From Vicia villosa (Eukaryota; Streptophyta; Magnoliopsida; Fabales; Fabaceae): 64,000 nucleotides of DNA. The stretch covers positions 80,842,643 through 80,906,642 of the forward strand of contig NC_081184.1 of assembly GCF_029867415.1 (NCBI RefSeq), given 5' to 3'. The notes beneath the pieces are model-generated. The model searched no databases and was not told the DNA's origin. It saw only the letters and a list, made by a program, of their open reading frames with translations. Each line of letters starts with the position of its first letter. Within the stretch, counting starts at the first letter, position 1. Shown here piece after piece: positions 22,901 through 33,580 of this stretch. The position numbers and the translations under genes were made by a program.

Positions 22901-22997
22901 ACATAGACCTTCTTCCTGTCATGTGTCGCGAGCATCCAGAGTCCAGGTACCATGACATGTTGTGCTTTGTCCTTTTTGCAGTCAAGGATATCTGCAA
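19992..22997 (-). CDS. pol: Copia Pol polyprotein (AP-INT-RT-RNase H), premature stop
   Basis: 1001 codons. Protease motif LDSGCS at residue 18-23. Integrase zinc finger H148, H153, C182, C185, and catalytic D213, D276, E312 (DD35E). RT has MDVKSAFLNG (D644) and YVDD (730-733). RNase H has D894, E935, D970 and RD at 998-999. All catalytic residues are visible. The frame ends at a TAG (19992-19994) where S3 has CAG; the same frame would otherwise run 42 more codons to a TGA at 19863. The displayed first codon is TTG, and the frame is open further upstream without an ATG. Pol is +1 relative to gag and overlaps it by 116 nt, so expression needs a +1 frameshift or other recoding. Confidence 0.92.
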   Translation of the reverse strand: MQISLTAKRTKHNMSWYLDSGCSRHMTGRRSMFQDLVLKSGGEVKFGGDQKGKIIGSGTIKSDNSPSISNVLLVEGLTHNLLSISQLSDNGYDIIFNQESCKAVNQKDGSILFTGKRKNNIYKTDLQDLMSQKVTCLMSVSEEQWVWHRRLGHASLRKISQINKLNLVRGLPNLKFKSDALCEACQKGKFSKPAFKSKNVVSTSRPLELLHIDLFGPVKTASVRGKKYGLVIVDDYSRWTWVKFLKHKDETHSVFFDFCIQIQSEKECKIIKIRSDHGGEFENRSFEEFFKENGIAHDFSCPRTPQQNGVVERKNRTLQEMARTMINETNMAKHFWAEAINTACYIQNRISIRPILNKTPYELWKNRKPNISYFHPFGCVCFILNTKDHLGKFDSKAQRCFLLGYSERSKGYRVYNTETLIVEESINIRFDDKLGSEKPKQFDNFADCDIDISEVVEPRSNASEAELLRRKESEDQVSASLENLSISEEPSVRRSSRLISGHSEDVILGKKDDPIRTRAFLKNNAECQLGLVSLIEPTSVDHALEDPDWIIAMQEELNQFTRNDVWDLVPRPDGFNIIGTKWVFRNKLSEKGEVVRNKARLVAQGYSQQEGIDYTETFAPVARLESIRLLISFATQHNITLYQMDVKSAFLNGYIDEEVYVHQPPGFEDSMSPNHVFKLKKSLYGLKQAPRAWYERLSSFLLDNGFTRGKVDTTLFCKTFKRDILICQIYVDDIIFGTSNATLGKEFAESMQAEFEMSMMGELKYFLGIQINQTSEGTYVHQTKYVKELLKKFNLLDCKEAKTPMHPTCMLGKDEVSKKVDQKLYRGMIGSLLYLTASRPDILFSVCLCARFQSDPRESHLTAVKRILRYLKGTTNVGLVYRKSKEYNLVGFCDADYAGDRIERKSTSGSCQFLGSHLISWYSKKQATIALSTTEAEYVAAAGCSTQMLWMKSQLEDYQIFESNIPIFCDNTSAICLSKNPILHSKAKHIEIKHHFIRDYV

Positions 22998-24807
22998 TAG
23001 GAATAATCTTATCCTTAGGTACCCACATTTTCTTGGGTCCTTTCTTGTTAGATTTTCTCAAGTTCTGATTGAACTTGGGTTTAACATTGTAAGCAATAGG
23101 AGGAACAGCATGATAATTCTTAATGTGAGTTTCATGATACTTCCTAGGTTGTGTCACATGCTTTTTGGTGTGTGTTATGTGAAAACTTTGAGCATGTGAA
23201 GTGTGCCTAATATCATGGGAGTGGCCATACTTGAACTGATCATACAATGGCTTGTATGTGAATTTCATTTCATCAACCGGTTCAAGTTTGTATGGGATTT
23301 CACCCTCAAAACCAATGCCAACTCTTTTGTTTCCAGACACAGCATATATCATAGAAGCTAGCTGACTTCTGCCAATACTTCTAGATAAGAACTTCCTGAA
23401 ACTTAAATCATATTCTTTCAGAATATGGTTTAGACTAGGAGTGGATTGTTCTGAATCAGAAGGAGATCCAACATTATTGGATAATTTTAAAAGTTTTTCT
23501 TTTAATTCAGAATTCTCCAACTCAAGCTTCTTTGTTTCAAATTCAAATAGCTTTTTCAGCTTTTTGTATTTGAGACTAATCTGAGACTTGAGTTCCAGAA
23601 GTTCAGTTAGACCGGAAACTAACTCATCTCTAGTAAGTTCAGAAAATACCTCTTCAGAATCTGATTCTGATGTAGATTCTGATCCGTCATCTTCTGTCGC
23701 CATCAGCGCACAGTTAGCCTGCTCATCTTCAGAGTCTGAATCATCTTCTGACTCATCCCAGGTTGCCATAAGACTTTTCTTCTTATGAAACTTCTTCTTG
23801 GGATTTTCCTTCTGAAGATTTGGACATTCATTCTTGTAGTGTCCAGGCTCATTGCATTCATAGCACATGACCTTCTTCTTGTCAAATCTTCTGTCATCAG
23901 AAGATTCTCCACGTTCAAATTTCTTTGAACTTCTGAAGCCTCTGAACTTCCTTTGCTTGGTCTTCCAGAGTTGATTTAGCCTTCTGGAGATTAAGGACAG
24001 TTCATCTTCTTCTTCAGATTCTGATTCTTCAGGATCTTCTTCTCTAGCCTGAAAAGCGTTAGTGCATTTCTTGATATTGGATTTTAATGCAATAGACTTA
24101 CCTTTCTTTTGAGGCTCATTTGCGTCCAGCTCTATTTCATGACTCCTCAAGGCACTGATAAGCTCTTCCAGAGAAACTTCATTCAGATTCTTTGCAATCT
24201 TGAATGCAGTCACCATAGGACCCCATCTTCTGGGTAAGCTTCTTATGATCTTCTTTACGTGATCAGCCTTGGTGTATCCCTTGTCAAGAACTCTCAATCC
24301 AGCAGTAAGAGTTTGAAATCTTGAAAACATCTTTTCAATGTCTTCATCATCCTCCATCTTGAAGGCTTCATACTTCTGGATTAAAGCTAGAGCTTTAGTC
24401 TCCTTGACTTGAGCATTTCCTTCATGAGTCATTTTCAAGGACTCATATATGTCATAGGCCGTTTCCCTGTTAGATATCTTCTCATACTCAGCATGAGAGA
24501 TAGCATTCAGCAAAACAGTTCTGCATTTATGATGATTCCTGAAAAGCTTTTTCTGATCATCATCCATTTCTTGCCTTGTCAGCTTTACGCCTCTGGCATT
24601 TACAGGATGTTTGTAACCATCCATCAGAAGATCCCATAGATCACCATCTAGACCCAGAAAGTAACTTTCCAGTTTATCTTTCCAGTATTCAAAGTTTTCA
24701 CCATCAAATACCGGCGGTCTAGTATAACCATTGTTACCGTTGTATTGCTCAGCAGAGCTAGATGTAGATGCAGGTGTAGGTGTAGACTTTTCACTTTCAT
24801 CAACCAT
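22882..24807 (-). CDS. gag: Copia Gag polyprotein of S2
   Basis: 641 codons from ATG 24807. N-terminal PPVFDGENFEYWKDKLESYF (31-50) and the copia-type gag/UBN2 region to about 235. Acidic linker ESESEEEDEL, then a CCHC zinc knuckle C315-X2-C318-X4-H323-X4-C328. Further acidic Ser/Glu-rich segments follow, then a coiled coil around 395-445 (LKSQISLKYKKLKKLFEFE). Length fits the large Gag of sireviruses. It forms the particle and packages RNA. No internal stop. The last about 40 codons overlap pol in another frame. Confidence 0.9.
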   Translation of the reverse strand: MVDESEKSTPTPASTSSSAEQYNGNNGYTRPPVFDGENFEYWKDKLESYFLGLDGDLWDLLMDGYKHPVNARGVKLTRQEMDDDQKKLFRNHHKCRTVLLNAISHAEYEKISNRETAYDIYESLKMTHEGNAQVKETKALALIQKYEAFKMEDDEDIEKMFSRFQTLTAGLRVLDKGYTKADHVKKIIRSLPRRWGPMVTAFKIAKNLNEVSLEELISALRSHEIELDANEPQKKGKSIALKSNIKKCTNAFQAREEDPEESESEEEDELSLISRRLNQLWKTKQRKFRGFRSSKKFERGESSDDRRFDKKKVMCYECNEPGHYKNECPNLQKENPKKKFHKKKSLMATWDESEDDSDSEDEQANCALMATEDDGSESTSESDSEEVFSELTRDELVSGLTELLELKSQISLKYKKLKKLFEFETKKLELENSELKEKLLKLSNNVGSPSDSEQSTPSLNHILKEYDLSFRKFLSRSIGRSQLASMIYAVSGNKRVGIGFEGEIPYKLEPVDEMKFTYKPLYDQFKYGHSHDIRHTSHAQSFHITHTKKHVTQPRKYHETHIKNYHAVPPIAYNVKPKFNQNLRKSNKKGPKKMWVPKDKIIPIADILDCKKDKAQHVMVPGLWMLATHDRKKVYVPRPSA

Positions 24808-24874
24808 CTTTTACTGAAGCGTTTTTCTCTTCCTGAATCTTTTCTAAACACGGTTAAGTGCTTGCACCTTAGAA

Positions 24875-24891
24875 CCGGCGCTCTGATGCCA
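24875..24891 (-). promoter_or_regulatory. Primer binding site of S2 (initiator tRNA-Met type)
   Basis: Minus strand TGGCATCAGAGCGCCGG, 2 nt from the LTR. It resembles the usual TGGTATCAGAGC primer site for tRNA-iMet with one change. S3 has TGGAATCAGAGCGCCGG at the same place. Confidence 0.85.
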
Positions 24892-24893
24892 AT

Positions 24894-26056
24894 TGAAGGA
24901 TAGAAAAACACTTAGAAAGGGGGGGTTTGAATAAGTGTAGCTTTAAAAACTTGACAGACAAAAATAAATTGCACAGTTATTTTTATCCTGGTTCGTTGTT
25001 AACTAAACTACTCCAGTCCACCCCCGCAGAGATGATTTACCTCAACTGAGGATTTAATCCACTAATCGCACGGATTACAATGGTTCTCCACTTAGTCAGC
25101 AACTAAGTCTTCCAGAGTCTACTGATCACACACTGATTACTCCAGGAACACTGCTTAGATAACCTCTAAGACTTTTCTAGAGTATACTGATCCACACGAT
25201 CACTCTAGTTACAATCTGCTTAGTTCACTCCTAAGACTTCCTAGAGTATTCTGATCCACACGATCACTCTAGTTCCTTACAACTTAATGTAATCAATCTA
25301 AGAGTATTACAAATGCTTCTTAAAAGCGATAATCACAACTGTGATATTTCTCTTAATCGTTTAAGCTTAATCTCACTAATATATTACAACAGCAATGTAG
25401 TGAGCTTTGATGAAGATGAAGATTCTGAGTTTAGATTTGAACAGAGTTTCAGCAAGTTTGATATGAGTTGTTTTGCTGCAGAAATCGTTAACCTTGCTTC
25501 TCATCAGAACTTCATATTTATAGGCGTTGGAGAAGATGACCGTTGAGTGCATTTAATGCTTTGCGTGTTCCGTACAGCATCGCATTTAATGTTATACGCT
25601 TTTGTCAACTACCTCGAGCCTTGTTCACGCTGTGTCTACTGACGTAGCCTTTAATAGCTTTTAACGTTCCTTTTGTCAGTCAGCGTAGCTTGCCACTTGT
25701 ACTTTCTTCTGATCTGATGTTTGTGAATACAACGTTTGAATATCATCAGAGTCAAACAGCTTGGTGCATAGCATCTTCTGATCTTCTGACCTTGAAGTGC
25801 TTCTGAGCGTGATACCATCAGAACTTCAGTGCTTCTGTTCTCTTGTTCTTCTGATGCTTCCATAGACCCATGTTCTGATGTTGCATGCTGAACCCTTTGA
25901 GACAAAGCTTCTGAGCGCTGAATTATGCGTACTCTTTATATATTTCCTGAAAGGGAAATTGCATTGGATTAGAGTACCATATTATCTTAAGCAAAATTCA
26001 TATTATTGTTATCATCAAAACTAAGATAATTGATCAGAACAAATCTTGTTCTAACA
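24894..26056 (-). repeat. 5' LTR of S2
   Basis: 1163 bp, partner of 16808-17970. It ends in CTTGTTCTAACA followed by the GGAAC duplication. Confidence 0.95.
25515..25522 (-). promoter_or_regulatory. TATA box of S2 5' LTR
   Basis: Minus strand TATAAATA in CGCCTATAAATATGAAG, identical to the S1 promoter context. It probably drives the genomic RNA. Confidence 0.6.
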
Positions 26057-26061
26057 GGAAC
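26057..26061. repeat. Target site duplication of S2, right copy
   Basis: GGAAC, identical to 16803-16807. It continues into ...CACATTCAAAAGCT exactly as in LTR D. Confidence 0.95.
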
Positions 26062-26216
26062 CACATTCAAAAGCTTCTTCCATCTCTAAGTTCAATCACT
26101 TAATATTGCGGATTCGAATTTTCATCCTATCGACGCCCTAAGTCCATTGACATTAGAGAGGAATTAGGCCTCTAATTTTGTGATTCAAAGAAAAATAGAA
26201 TGGAGTAGAAGAAGAG
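26062..26216 (-). repeat. Ogre-type LTR B, right segment (truncated)
   Basis: It continues LTR B colinearly with LTR D 42874-43034 (shared TCCTATCGACGCCCTAAGTC). The similarity stops after GGAGTAGAAGAAGAG near 26216. The remaining about 1.1 kb present in D, including the TGTCATACCC terminus, is absent. Confidence 0.75.
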
Positions 26217-26863
26217 AGATATATTGAAAAATAAACATAAAAGATATTTAAAAACTAAGAGTATTAAAATATTTTTTGGTATTTTGATATGTAATAATAA
26301 AAACTAATACTAATATTTTTTTTTGTAGTTTTGAAAATTATAATATATACTTTTTATATCAATTAAAATAACACTAATAAAAACAAAATTATTGAAAACC
26401 AAGGAAAGGGGATGTATCTGTTAGAATGGGGTGTAGTAGCTGGTAATTCGCTGGGCTGCTCAAGATAAGCCCAAAACATTTCATGAAGGCTACTAGAAGG
26501 GGGGTATGGTCCGATTGGTGGTGTATGGAGAAGAAACCATTTGGCCTTATGAGAGATTGTAACATCTGAGCCCAAATCACATTAAGCAAAAAAAACCCTA
26601 AAATCCTAGTGTGGTCCGCCTCTTTGAAGCACACTCCCTCTGTTACAATTTCCACAATCTTTTTACCTCTCTCAAACAAATCTCTCTGCGCCTCCTTCAT
26701 CTAATTTTCTTTTTCACGTTTCCTCTGTTTCCATGACCAACGATAATCTCTACAAGAACATCAACAAACAAATCTCCAGTGTAATCAACGAAATACAATT
26801 ATAATGAAACTGAGCATATACAAATCGAAACCAAGAAGGATTGATAAATCAGTTGCAACGGAT
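26217..26863. other. Unassigned segment between LTR B and LTR C
   Basis: AT-rich to about 26390, then a more complex stretch with a 103-codon minus-strand frame (26389-26700, MKEAQRDLFERGKKIVEIV...). I do not recognise the protein. It may be a fragment of host or captured DNA. No LTR signature is visible. Confidence 0.3.
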
Positions 26864-29800
26864 TGTATTTGTCGTCCTCGGTTTTTTGTGGGATGCGAAC
26901 TGACTCTTCTTTTTATTTTTGAATTGTGAAAATCAGAGAGTCGCCACCGACTTTTATTTTATCCAATTAAGGAAAGGTTTATAAAAGAAACAGAAAAAGA
27001 CCTTAAAGAGATTTTGGGTTCGGGGGTAGGTTATACAAAGGGAAGGTGTTAGCACCCTTTGTATCCATGGTTATCCATGGGCTCTTAATTGCTTAGCTCA
27101 CTTGTTTGAATCGTTTGTCTTGCTTTGAAATGCTTGTATGTGGTTTTAAATATTTTGTAGAGAGTTAACTTTGTAATGATCCTTGTGCAGATGTATACAA
27201 AGTGTTTATCTTTCGAAAGATATTTTGATGGTTTGAAAAATATTTTTAAACCTCGTAATGATCCTTGTTTGGATATATACAAAGTGTAGTCTTTTGAAAG
27301 TTTGTTTTGAAAAACAGTGATGTGGAAAAGCTTTTGTTGTTTTTGATTGAGCAAGCAATTAGGAGGTATACCCTAAGTTCATAAGGTTCTTTCCCATTTC
27401 TTTTAGAAAGTTTTCTTTGACTGGATACAAAAAGAAATAATTTGAACTTTTGCATTTAAGCAGTAGAATTGACTTTGAAAAGAGTAACAGAGGGATTACC
27501 CTAAGAGGTGCAAGTGTGATTGTATTTGGTTTCAGATATTTTTGTCTTTGAAATTAGTGACCTAGCACTTCAGTTATTATTCTTGCCATACACACAATTT
27601 TATATGTACAGAAATTAAAGTGCGGGAATGTAAAATGCGGAAAGTAAATCTACGCTATTACATCGATTGTGCGAGAAATGTAAACTACGCTATTTACATG
27701 AATTTGACAACCTATACACTTATCTATGAATTTTAAATTGCAATAAGATAAAGGGAAAATATTTTTGGATTTTTTGGATGGTTGATTCTAATTAAAATTA
27801 ATGCATAATTAATTTAATTAAAAGGTCAAGAATTAGAAATAAAATTTAAACCTAAAAAAATAAGTCTAAAATATGTCCAAATTGTTTGTTAATTAATTTA
27901 AAATAAAATAAATTTTTTTTGTGATTTTCTGAAATTGTTTTGGAATTATTAAGTTAATTAACATATAATTATACAAATAATTATACACATAAATTAAAAT
28001 TAAAGGAAAAAATATTCTAATTATGTACAAAATTAGTTTAGAATATACAAACTTAATTTAATAAAAAGAAAATATTTTTTTCTAATTTTTTGATAGGTTA
28101 AAAATTATTGAAAGGGAAATATATGAATATATATTGATTAATTAAACAAAATATTTTAATTATTAAGAAAAATAAAATATTTTTGTGTCAAGAATTAAGA
28201 CAATATTTTATTAACCTAAAATATTTTTTGCATATTTTTCTGATTTTTAAAACTATTTTTAAATAATTTTGCAAAGAAAATTAAATAAAATGAATTAAAT
28301 CTGGATCAAGTGTGGTTAATAGGAGGGTCTATGGTGTGGATGCGTGTTCAGGTGCGTTGGATGAGGGGACAGATGGATCTGAAGGCTGAGATCATGAGGC
28401 ACATGGTATGATGGTGGAACGTAAAGCACATGACTGGTCTGAAGTTTAAAAAACACACGCGCGTTTTCCAGCCAACCAGAGGACGCCACGTCTTCGTCTT
28501 CTTCATTTCAAAATCCTGCAACCGTAGGTAAAGGTTTTACCAACGGTTTTTTCCGTCACTAAAGCTCCTGCAAATCAAAAATCACAAAACAAGCTATATA
28601 AATAAGACATGAGACCATGGATCGACTGCAAATGATCCACTGATCACAACCATGGCCTTAGTTTGGTTAGATTTTGCCTTAAACGAAAAGTCCCATTTCG
28701 AGCTTAAAAAAACCCTAAAATGGCATATGCTTCAAACCTCCATTAAAATCAAATTAAAGTTCCAGAAACGATCAGAACCTCTAACCAAACACAAATATGC
28801 AATTACATCTTGTTGAACATGCGTGTATGATTGAATTCGTGTTAGTTTATGTTTGGACAAACCGTGAGCTATAGTGCTTGGTTCTGAGTAGTTTGCTTAC
28901 TGAAAATGATTGGAATAGGTTCAGGGATGTTTGAGGATCGTATTTGGACTGGAAATTAGCTTAAACTAAAAATTCAAAATTTGAATTTCTTTGAAAATTT
29001 CAAGTTGATACAAGTGTGATACAAGCATGCTATTGATTCAGAATTCGTGTCTCTCTTTGTTGCTGAAGTGTTCTAAGCATTTTATAGGCAATAGAGGTGC
29101 TGCAATCTTAAGCTAATAAGCATTGATTGTCTTTGAACTTTTGAATTTTTTAATATAAAAGCTTTGAATTTTTTGGCCATGGCTTTAATTTTCTTCACCC
29201 CTCTTGCCATAGGTCCTCTATGCCTCTATGCTGCAGAAGTTAAGCTAACTTGGTGACTCAATCTAAGGACAAAAGCTTTGGATAATTGTCTTGAACCATT
29301 TCTTTTTTAATTTAATTTTAAATGTAATAAAATTAAATTAAAAAAGAAACAAAAATGTCATGGGCCTAATGTTGGTCATGGGAGCCCTTTAACATCATTA
29401 GAAACATGTTTGGATCATGAATGCTTGGCCTCTTTTTGAAAGCTTTTTTGCATTTGGAGAAGTTATCTTGATGTTATGGGCTTTGACAAAAAACCACTTT
29501 TTGTTGACTTTAAAAATGACCTGTAATGTCTTGGCTCATATTTTCCAAATGGAAAATCCAATGACCATGGGACCAATTTCATTTGAAAGATAATTGAATT
29601 TCCTTCAAAATAAGCTTTGGTTGGAATTTTTTGGATGAACGAGGAGAGAGTTATGGCCGGTCAAAGTTCAGTTGACTTTTTAGGAGAAAACCCTAATTTT
29701 GAAACTTAGGGTTTTGTTGATTTCTGGACTTTTCTTGATGAATTATGATCAACCATTGATCAAATGATGAATCTTTTGACAAAATATGGATGTTGACAAA

Positions 29801-30290
29801 AAATTTCATTTTTGACTGTCTGTTGACTTTTCGGTCAAACTGGTCGTCTGTTGACTGTTTGAGCTGCTGACTGTGCGTCCGAGCGAATCGAAGTTTGAAA
29901 ATCTGTCTGGTGGTACTTTGAGACATATGGAGATCCATGAAATCCATTTGAGGTCTCAAAAAACTTGTTCTCCTGAAAAAAACAAAAACCCTAGTTAGGG
30001 ACTGTTTGTGTAGGAGACAGTTAAGCGTACCTGATTTTTGTGCAGTGTTGAGTCTCTGCTGATCATGTGATTATCAGAAGACTTCTAGAACAAAAATCTT
30101 GGAATTTTGAAATGTGAAAGATTGATTTGAATGATGATACAAAACACGGAGAATCGTGCTGTCAGAGGGTTTGACTGTTAACTGGCTGTCCGGGCATTAA
30201 CGTAACAGTTAAAGCGAAAACTTTAACAGTTAAAGTTAATTTTTTCTTTTTGTTTTTGTTGTGTTAATGGTGAAAATTATTTACCTGAGT

Positions 30291-31409
30291 TGTTAGAAAA
30301 ACACAAACATAATAAATAAATAAAATATACCGTACGCGAACGAAATTACTGATAATAATCTTGAGAAGGATTTAATGCACAGAAATAAATATTTAACTAG
30401 CAATAAACACACATAATATTATCTCGGTAATTAAACGACGGTATAACAGATAGTATAATATTTAATACTGACAGTACAAATATTACATAAAAATATAGCG
30501 AACAGTACGACAAATATAATGAACGGTACGTTATTTGAAAGCGAAAGATACGACAAACTTTAAGTATGACGATTAAAAACCCATGCTATAAACAACAATA
30601 TATATTTGTACGGGAGTGCCAGCATCCCAGGTCCGCATTTTTCAGGACTATGCAGACAGAAAAAGGACATGATCACCGTAAAAACAGTGATGACCATAAG
30701 AAAAAACGTATCCACCCACTTTGCCATTTTTTGCCGAGGAAGAAGAGGAAATAATTATGAGATAGTATGATAGAAATTTGGGAGATGAGTGAAATTTGAT
30801 GTGAGATTTTATGGAAAAAATGAGGGGTATTTATAGAGAGAAAAGAAAGATGGAGATGTTGGGGAATGAAGTGATACCGTACAAAAAAGGAAAGTTTGAA
30901 TGATAGTAGGTTTTGAAAGAAAGTGTATGGTAGGGTTTGAAAAGAAAGATGTATGGAATAAAGTTAGGATTTGATTTGAAAGAAAGAGATTTGAAAAGAA
31001 AGGAAGAGATTTGAAAAGAAAGGAAGAGATTTGAAAACAATAATATAGTACAAAAATTAGTGGGAAACAAAAAACTAATAATAATTTAATTGTTACCAGT
31101 ACAGTCTGAATCCACGGACTCTGCGCCTGCAAAATTTGATTCTGTACCAATTGAGTCAGTATTATTTATCTGAAAATAAATCTCAAATAAACAGCGTGTG
31201 AAGTGATAAACAGTATTTGGCGTTTGTGTAAGAATAAATTTAACAGCGAACCCAAAATACTGTATAAAAATATTCTAAAACCTGAGTATTCATAAAATCA
31301 GGATATTTATGAAATAAAAATCCAAGATTATATGAAACTCCCAATTTTTAGACAGAAGTCTGTTGTCTCTTCTCTGAAAAAAGATGCGGGCAAATTTTGG
31401 GGTATAACA
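30291..31409 (-). repeat. Probable LTR nested in LTR C
   Basis: On the plus strand it ends CAAATTTTGGGGTATAACA, a second LTR-type terminus inside C, and starts TGTTAGAAAAACAC. It has its own TATA box (minus, 30828-30835) about 575 bp from its start. The flanks TGAGT and GTATT do not form a perfect duplication, so the boundaries are approximate. ORFs within it are compositional. Confidence 0.45.
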
Positions 31410-32092
31410 GTATTGCTGCGGCTCGGTAACGTGCGCTTGGTGATGGATCAACGTCGCGTCGGTGTTATGAGCTTCGATTGATGATGTGAGCGGTGGAACT
31501 TGGAAGTGATGCGACGATGATGAGGTATGGTCAGTCTCGTCGTGCTTCTGTTGTTGAAGGAGCGATGATGATGATGTCACTGTGTCGATTCGATGGAAGA
31601 TGCTGAATCGGTTTGAAGCAGAGTTCGCTAGCAACGGTGATGTGATGCGATGAAATGAAGGTTGCATATGGTGAGTAAATCGGTTTCGATTTGGATTTGT
31701 CTGCGAGTTGATTGATTATTGAAGGTGGCGTCAGTTTTTTTGATTGAAGATGTGTTATGGTTTTGTAGGTTTATTGATGGATTGAAGGTTGGTTTTGATG
31801 AAAATTGATGTTATATGAAGCTGTTGAAGGTTCGTAAGTGATGAATTGATGATTGATTGAGAAGTTTCAGTGAAGAAATCTGGTTAAAAGGTTGTGCGAT
31901 GAAGGAAGAGAGTTTGGAGATGGTTGTTTAAGCAAGGTTATGTGAATCGATGATGAAGGTTCGAAGGTTTGAATTGTTAGTGTATGGAGAAAGGAGGATT
32001 CAATCAAAAAGTTTTGGAGGAGAATTGGAAATTGAATTTGGCAGCATTTCTCTACATTTTTCTCCTCTTCTTTTCTGTGTAGATCAAGGTCT

Positions 32093-32100
32093 TATTTATA
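32093..32100 (-). promoter_or_regulatory. TATA box of LTR C
   Basis: TATTTATA on the plus strand (TATAAATA on minus) in CTTATTTATAGGAGAG, about 775 bp into the LTR in element orientation. Confidence 0.55.
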
Positions 32101-32874
32101 GGAGAGATTGAGTGAGGGTAGAATAGAGATTTGAGTGAGGATCAAGGGAAACTCGTGGGAAGCAAACGTGAAGAATGATGAGCTGGTGATATGGTGATGA
32201 AAGCGTGACTGATTTTGGAGGGAATTTGCTTGGTGTGAAGTGTGACTCGCATTTGCCGAGAAGAAAACGTGGGATTCAAGAGCTTGATCCAAGTGAATCA
32301 TTTTTCTTGCAAATTTTCCACCCTTGGATTAATATAAATGAATGGATAGGATGTGATTTGATTGTAATTTTGAACAAAGTTTGCATTTGCATTTTGGAAT
32401 AAACTTGCTGAAAACGTGAATGCTTGGATGTCGGGTCCCACCAATTTCCTCTCACGGCTCTAATTAACTCAAAATGGCTCAAAAATGGCTCAAATTGAAT
32501 TTAGTGAATGCTCAAATGGCTTGGACAATGGCTAATTGGCTTCAAAGACTTGGATCCACATGATAATGGACCTTGTACCAAATGGGCTTTGAAGTCTCTT
32601 GAATTGCACCTCCCTTTTCGATTTGTACCCTATTAAAAATAGTAACAACAAACAATAATAGAAAAATGATTTTAATTTTAATAAGAAATTCAATCTAAAA
32701 AAAATTAAATTGAATAACAAATTAAAATTTAAATCGAAAGGTTAGTAACAAATGAACAACAATACTATTAATAATAAAATCAAGTATAAATGGAAACAAC
32801 TATATATTTTTGATTTTTTTTATATGAAATGCAAATGGACACATGAAATACGGGTCAAAAATTGGGGTATGACA

Positions 32875-33580
32875 GTATGACACCAACACCATTTTAAATA
32901 CTTTTGTATCTTTCTTTATTCAAGTATCTTTTCAATTCCTTTATCTTTTGTTTAACTTTCATTCGAAGCATTTTACATTTCTGCACTTTATATTCTTGCA
33001 CTTTATATTTCTGCAATTTACACGCTTTCTATGTCTCTTTGTCGAAGTTATATTAACATGTATAACAAGTGTTATTTCACATGAATAGTCATATGATCAC
33101 ATCACAAACAAGTTTTCGAAGCAAGAACAAACAAATATGAACCAAATCATATCAAAAGACAATTGTTTGACTATGTCCTAGGATCAATCTAGTCGATCCT
33201 GCGAGTAACCAAAGTATATTTTATAGTTTGGAAGACTAGCGGTTGTTTACCGGAAATCACCGTAAACAATCCCAAACCATACTTACCAATTATACATAAT
33301 CAACCATACGGTCCACATTCATACACATACCAAAAATCAAGTAAACGAAGGCTGCAAGATGAAGATATTCACTTATGCCCTAACAGTATGAACCCTACCA
33401 AAACCAGAGGCAACATCAGTATCATAAAAAAGACCTTATGCCAAAATTTAGCAAAAAATTAGACTAAAGCAAATCATACATCAACATTTCATACCCTTCA
33501 GTCCAAAAAGAAATGAGCGGTTCTAGAATCCAACATGAAAGAAACGTACGTCATACACACATATTGCAGCTAGTCGCATT
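32875..33580. other. Unassigned non-coding segment right of LTR C
   Basis: The first about 300 bp are pyrimidine-rich with repeated CTGCACTTTATATT phrases, reminiscent of gypsy LTR ends. The rest, including GGATCAATCTAGTCGATCCT (an imperfect inverted repeat near 33182), is unassigned. No ORF of note. Confidence 0.3.

Larger units (their letters stand above)
16808..26056 (-). mobile_element. Sirevirus S2 (Ty1/copia), near-complete, recent insertion
   Basis: 9249 bp with two 1163-bp LTRs that differ by 5 substitutions and no indels by my direct comparison. It has perfect 5-bp flanking duplications, a PBS, gag, pol in copia order (protease, integrase, RT, RNase H), a polypurine tract and a residual third ORF region. 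It inserted into LTR B, and the unoccupied equivalent is seen in LTR D at 42869-42873. At 1.3e-8 substitutions per site per year the LTR divergence implies roughly 0.17 My. The only clear coding lesion is a stop late in RNase H. Confidence 0.95.
26864..32874 (-). repeat. Ogre-type LTR C (apparently solo, with a nested insertion)
   Basis: It starts TGTATTTGTCGTCC and ends AAAATTGGGGTATGACA on the plus strand. The block GGTTATACAAAGGGAAGGTG at about 27030 marks it as a relative of LTRs A, B and D. No PBS-like TGG sequence lies next to its left end and no pol next to its right end. The flanks (CGGAT and GTATG) are not a duplication, so its history is unclear. TATA box at 32093-32100. Very AT-rich 27700-28300. 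Confidence 0.7.

Noticed and set aside
26859..32879. Target duplication around LTR C
   Set aside because: The flanks CGGAT and GTATG do not match. Shifting by the GTATGACA repeat at the right end does not help.
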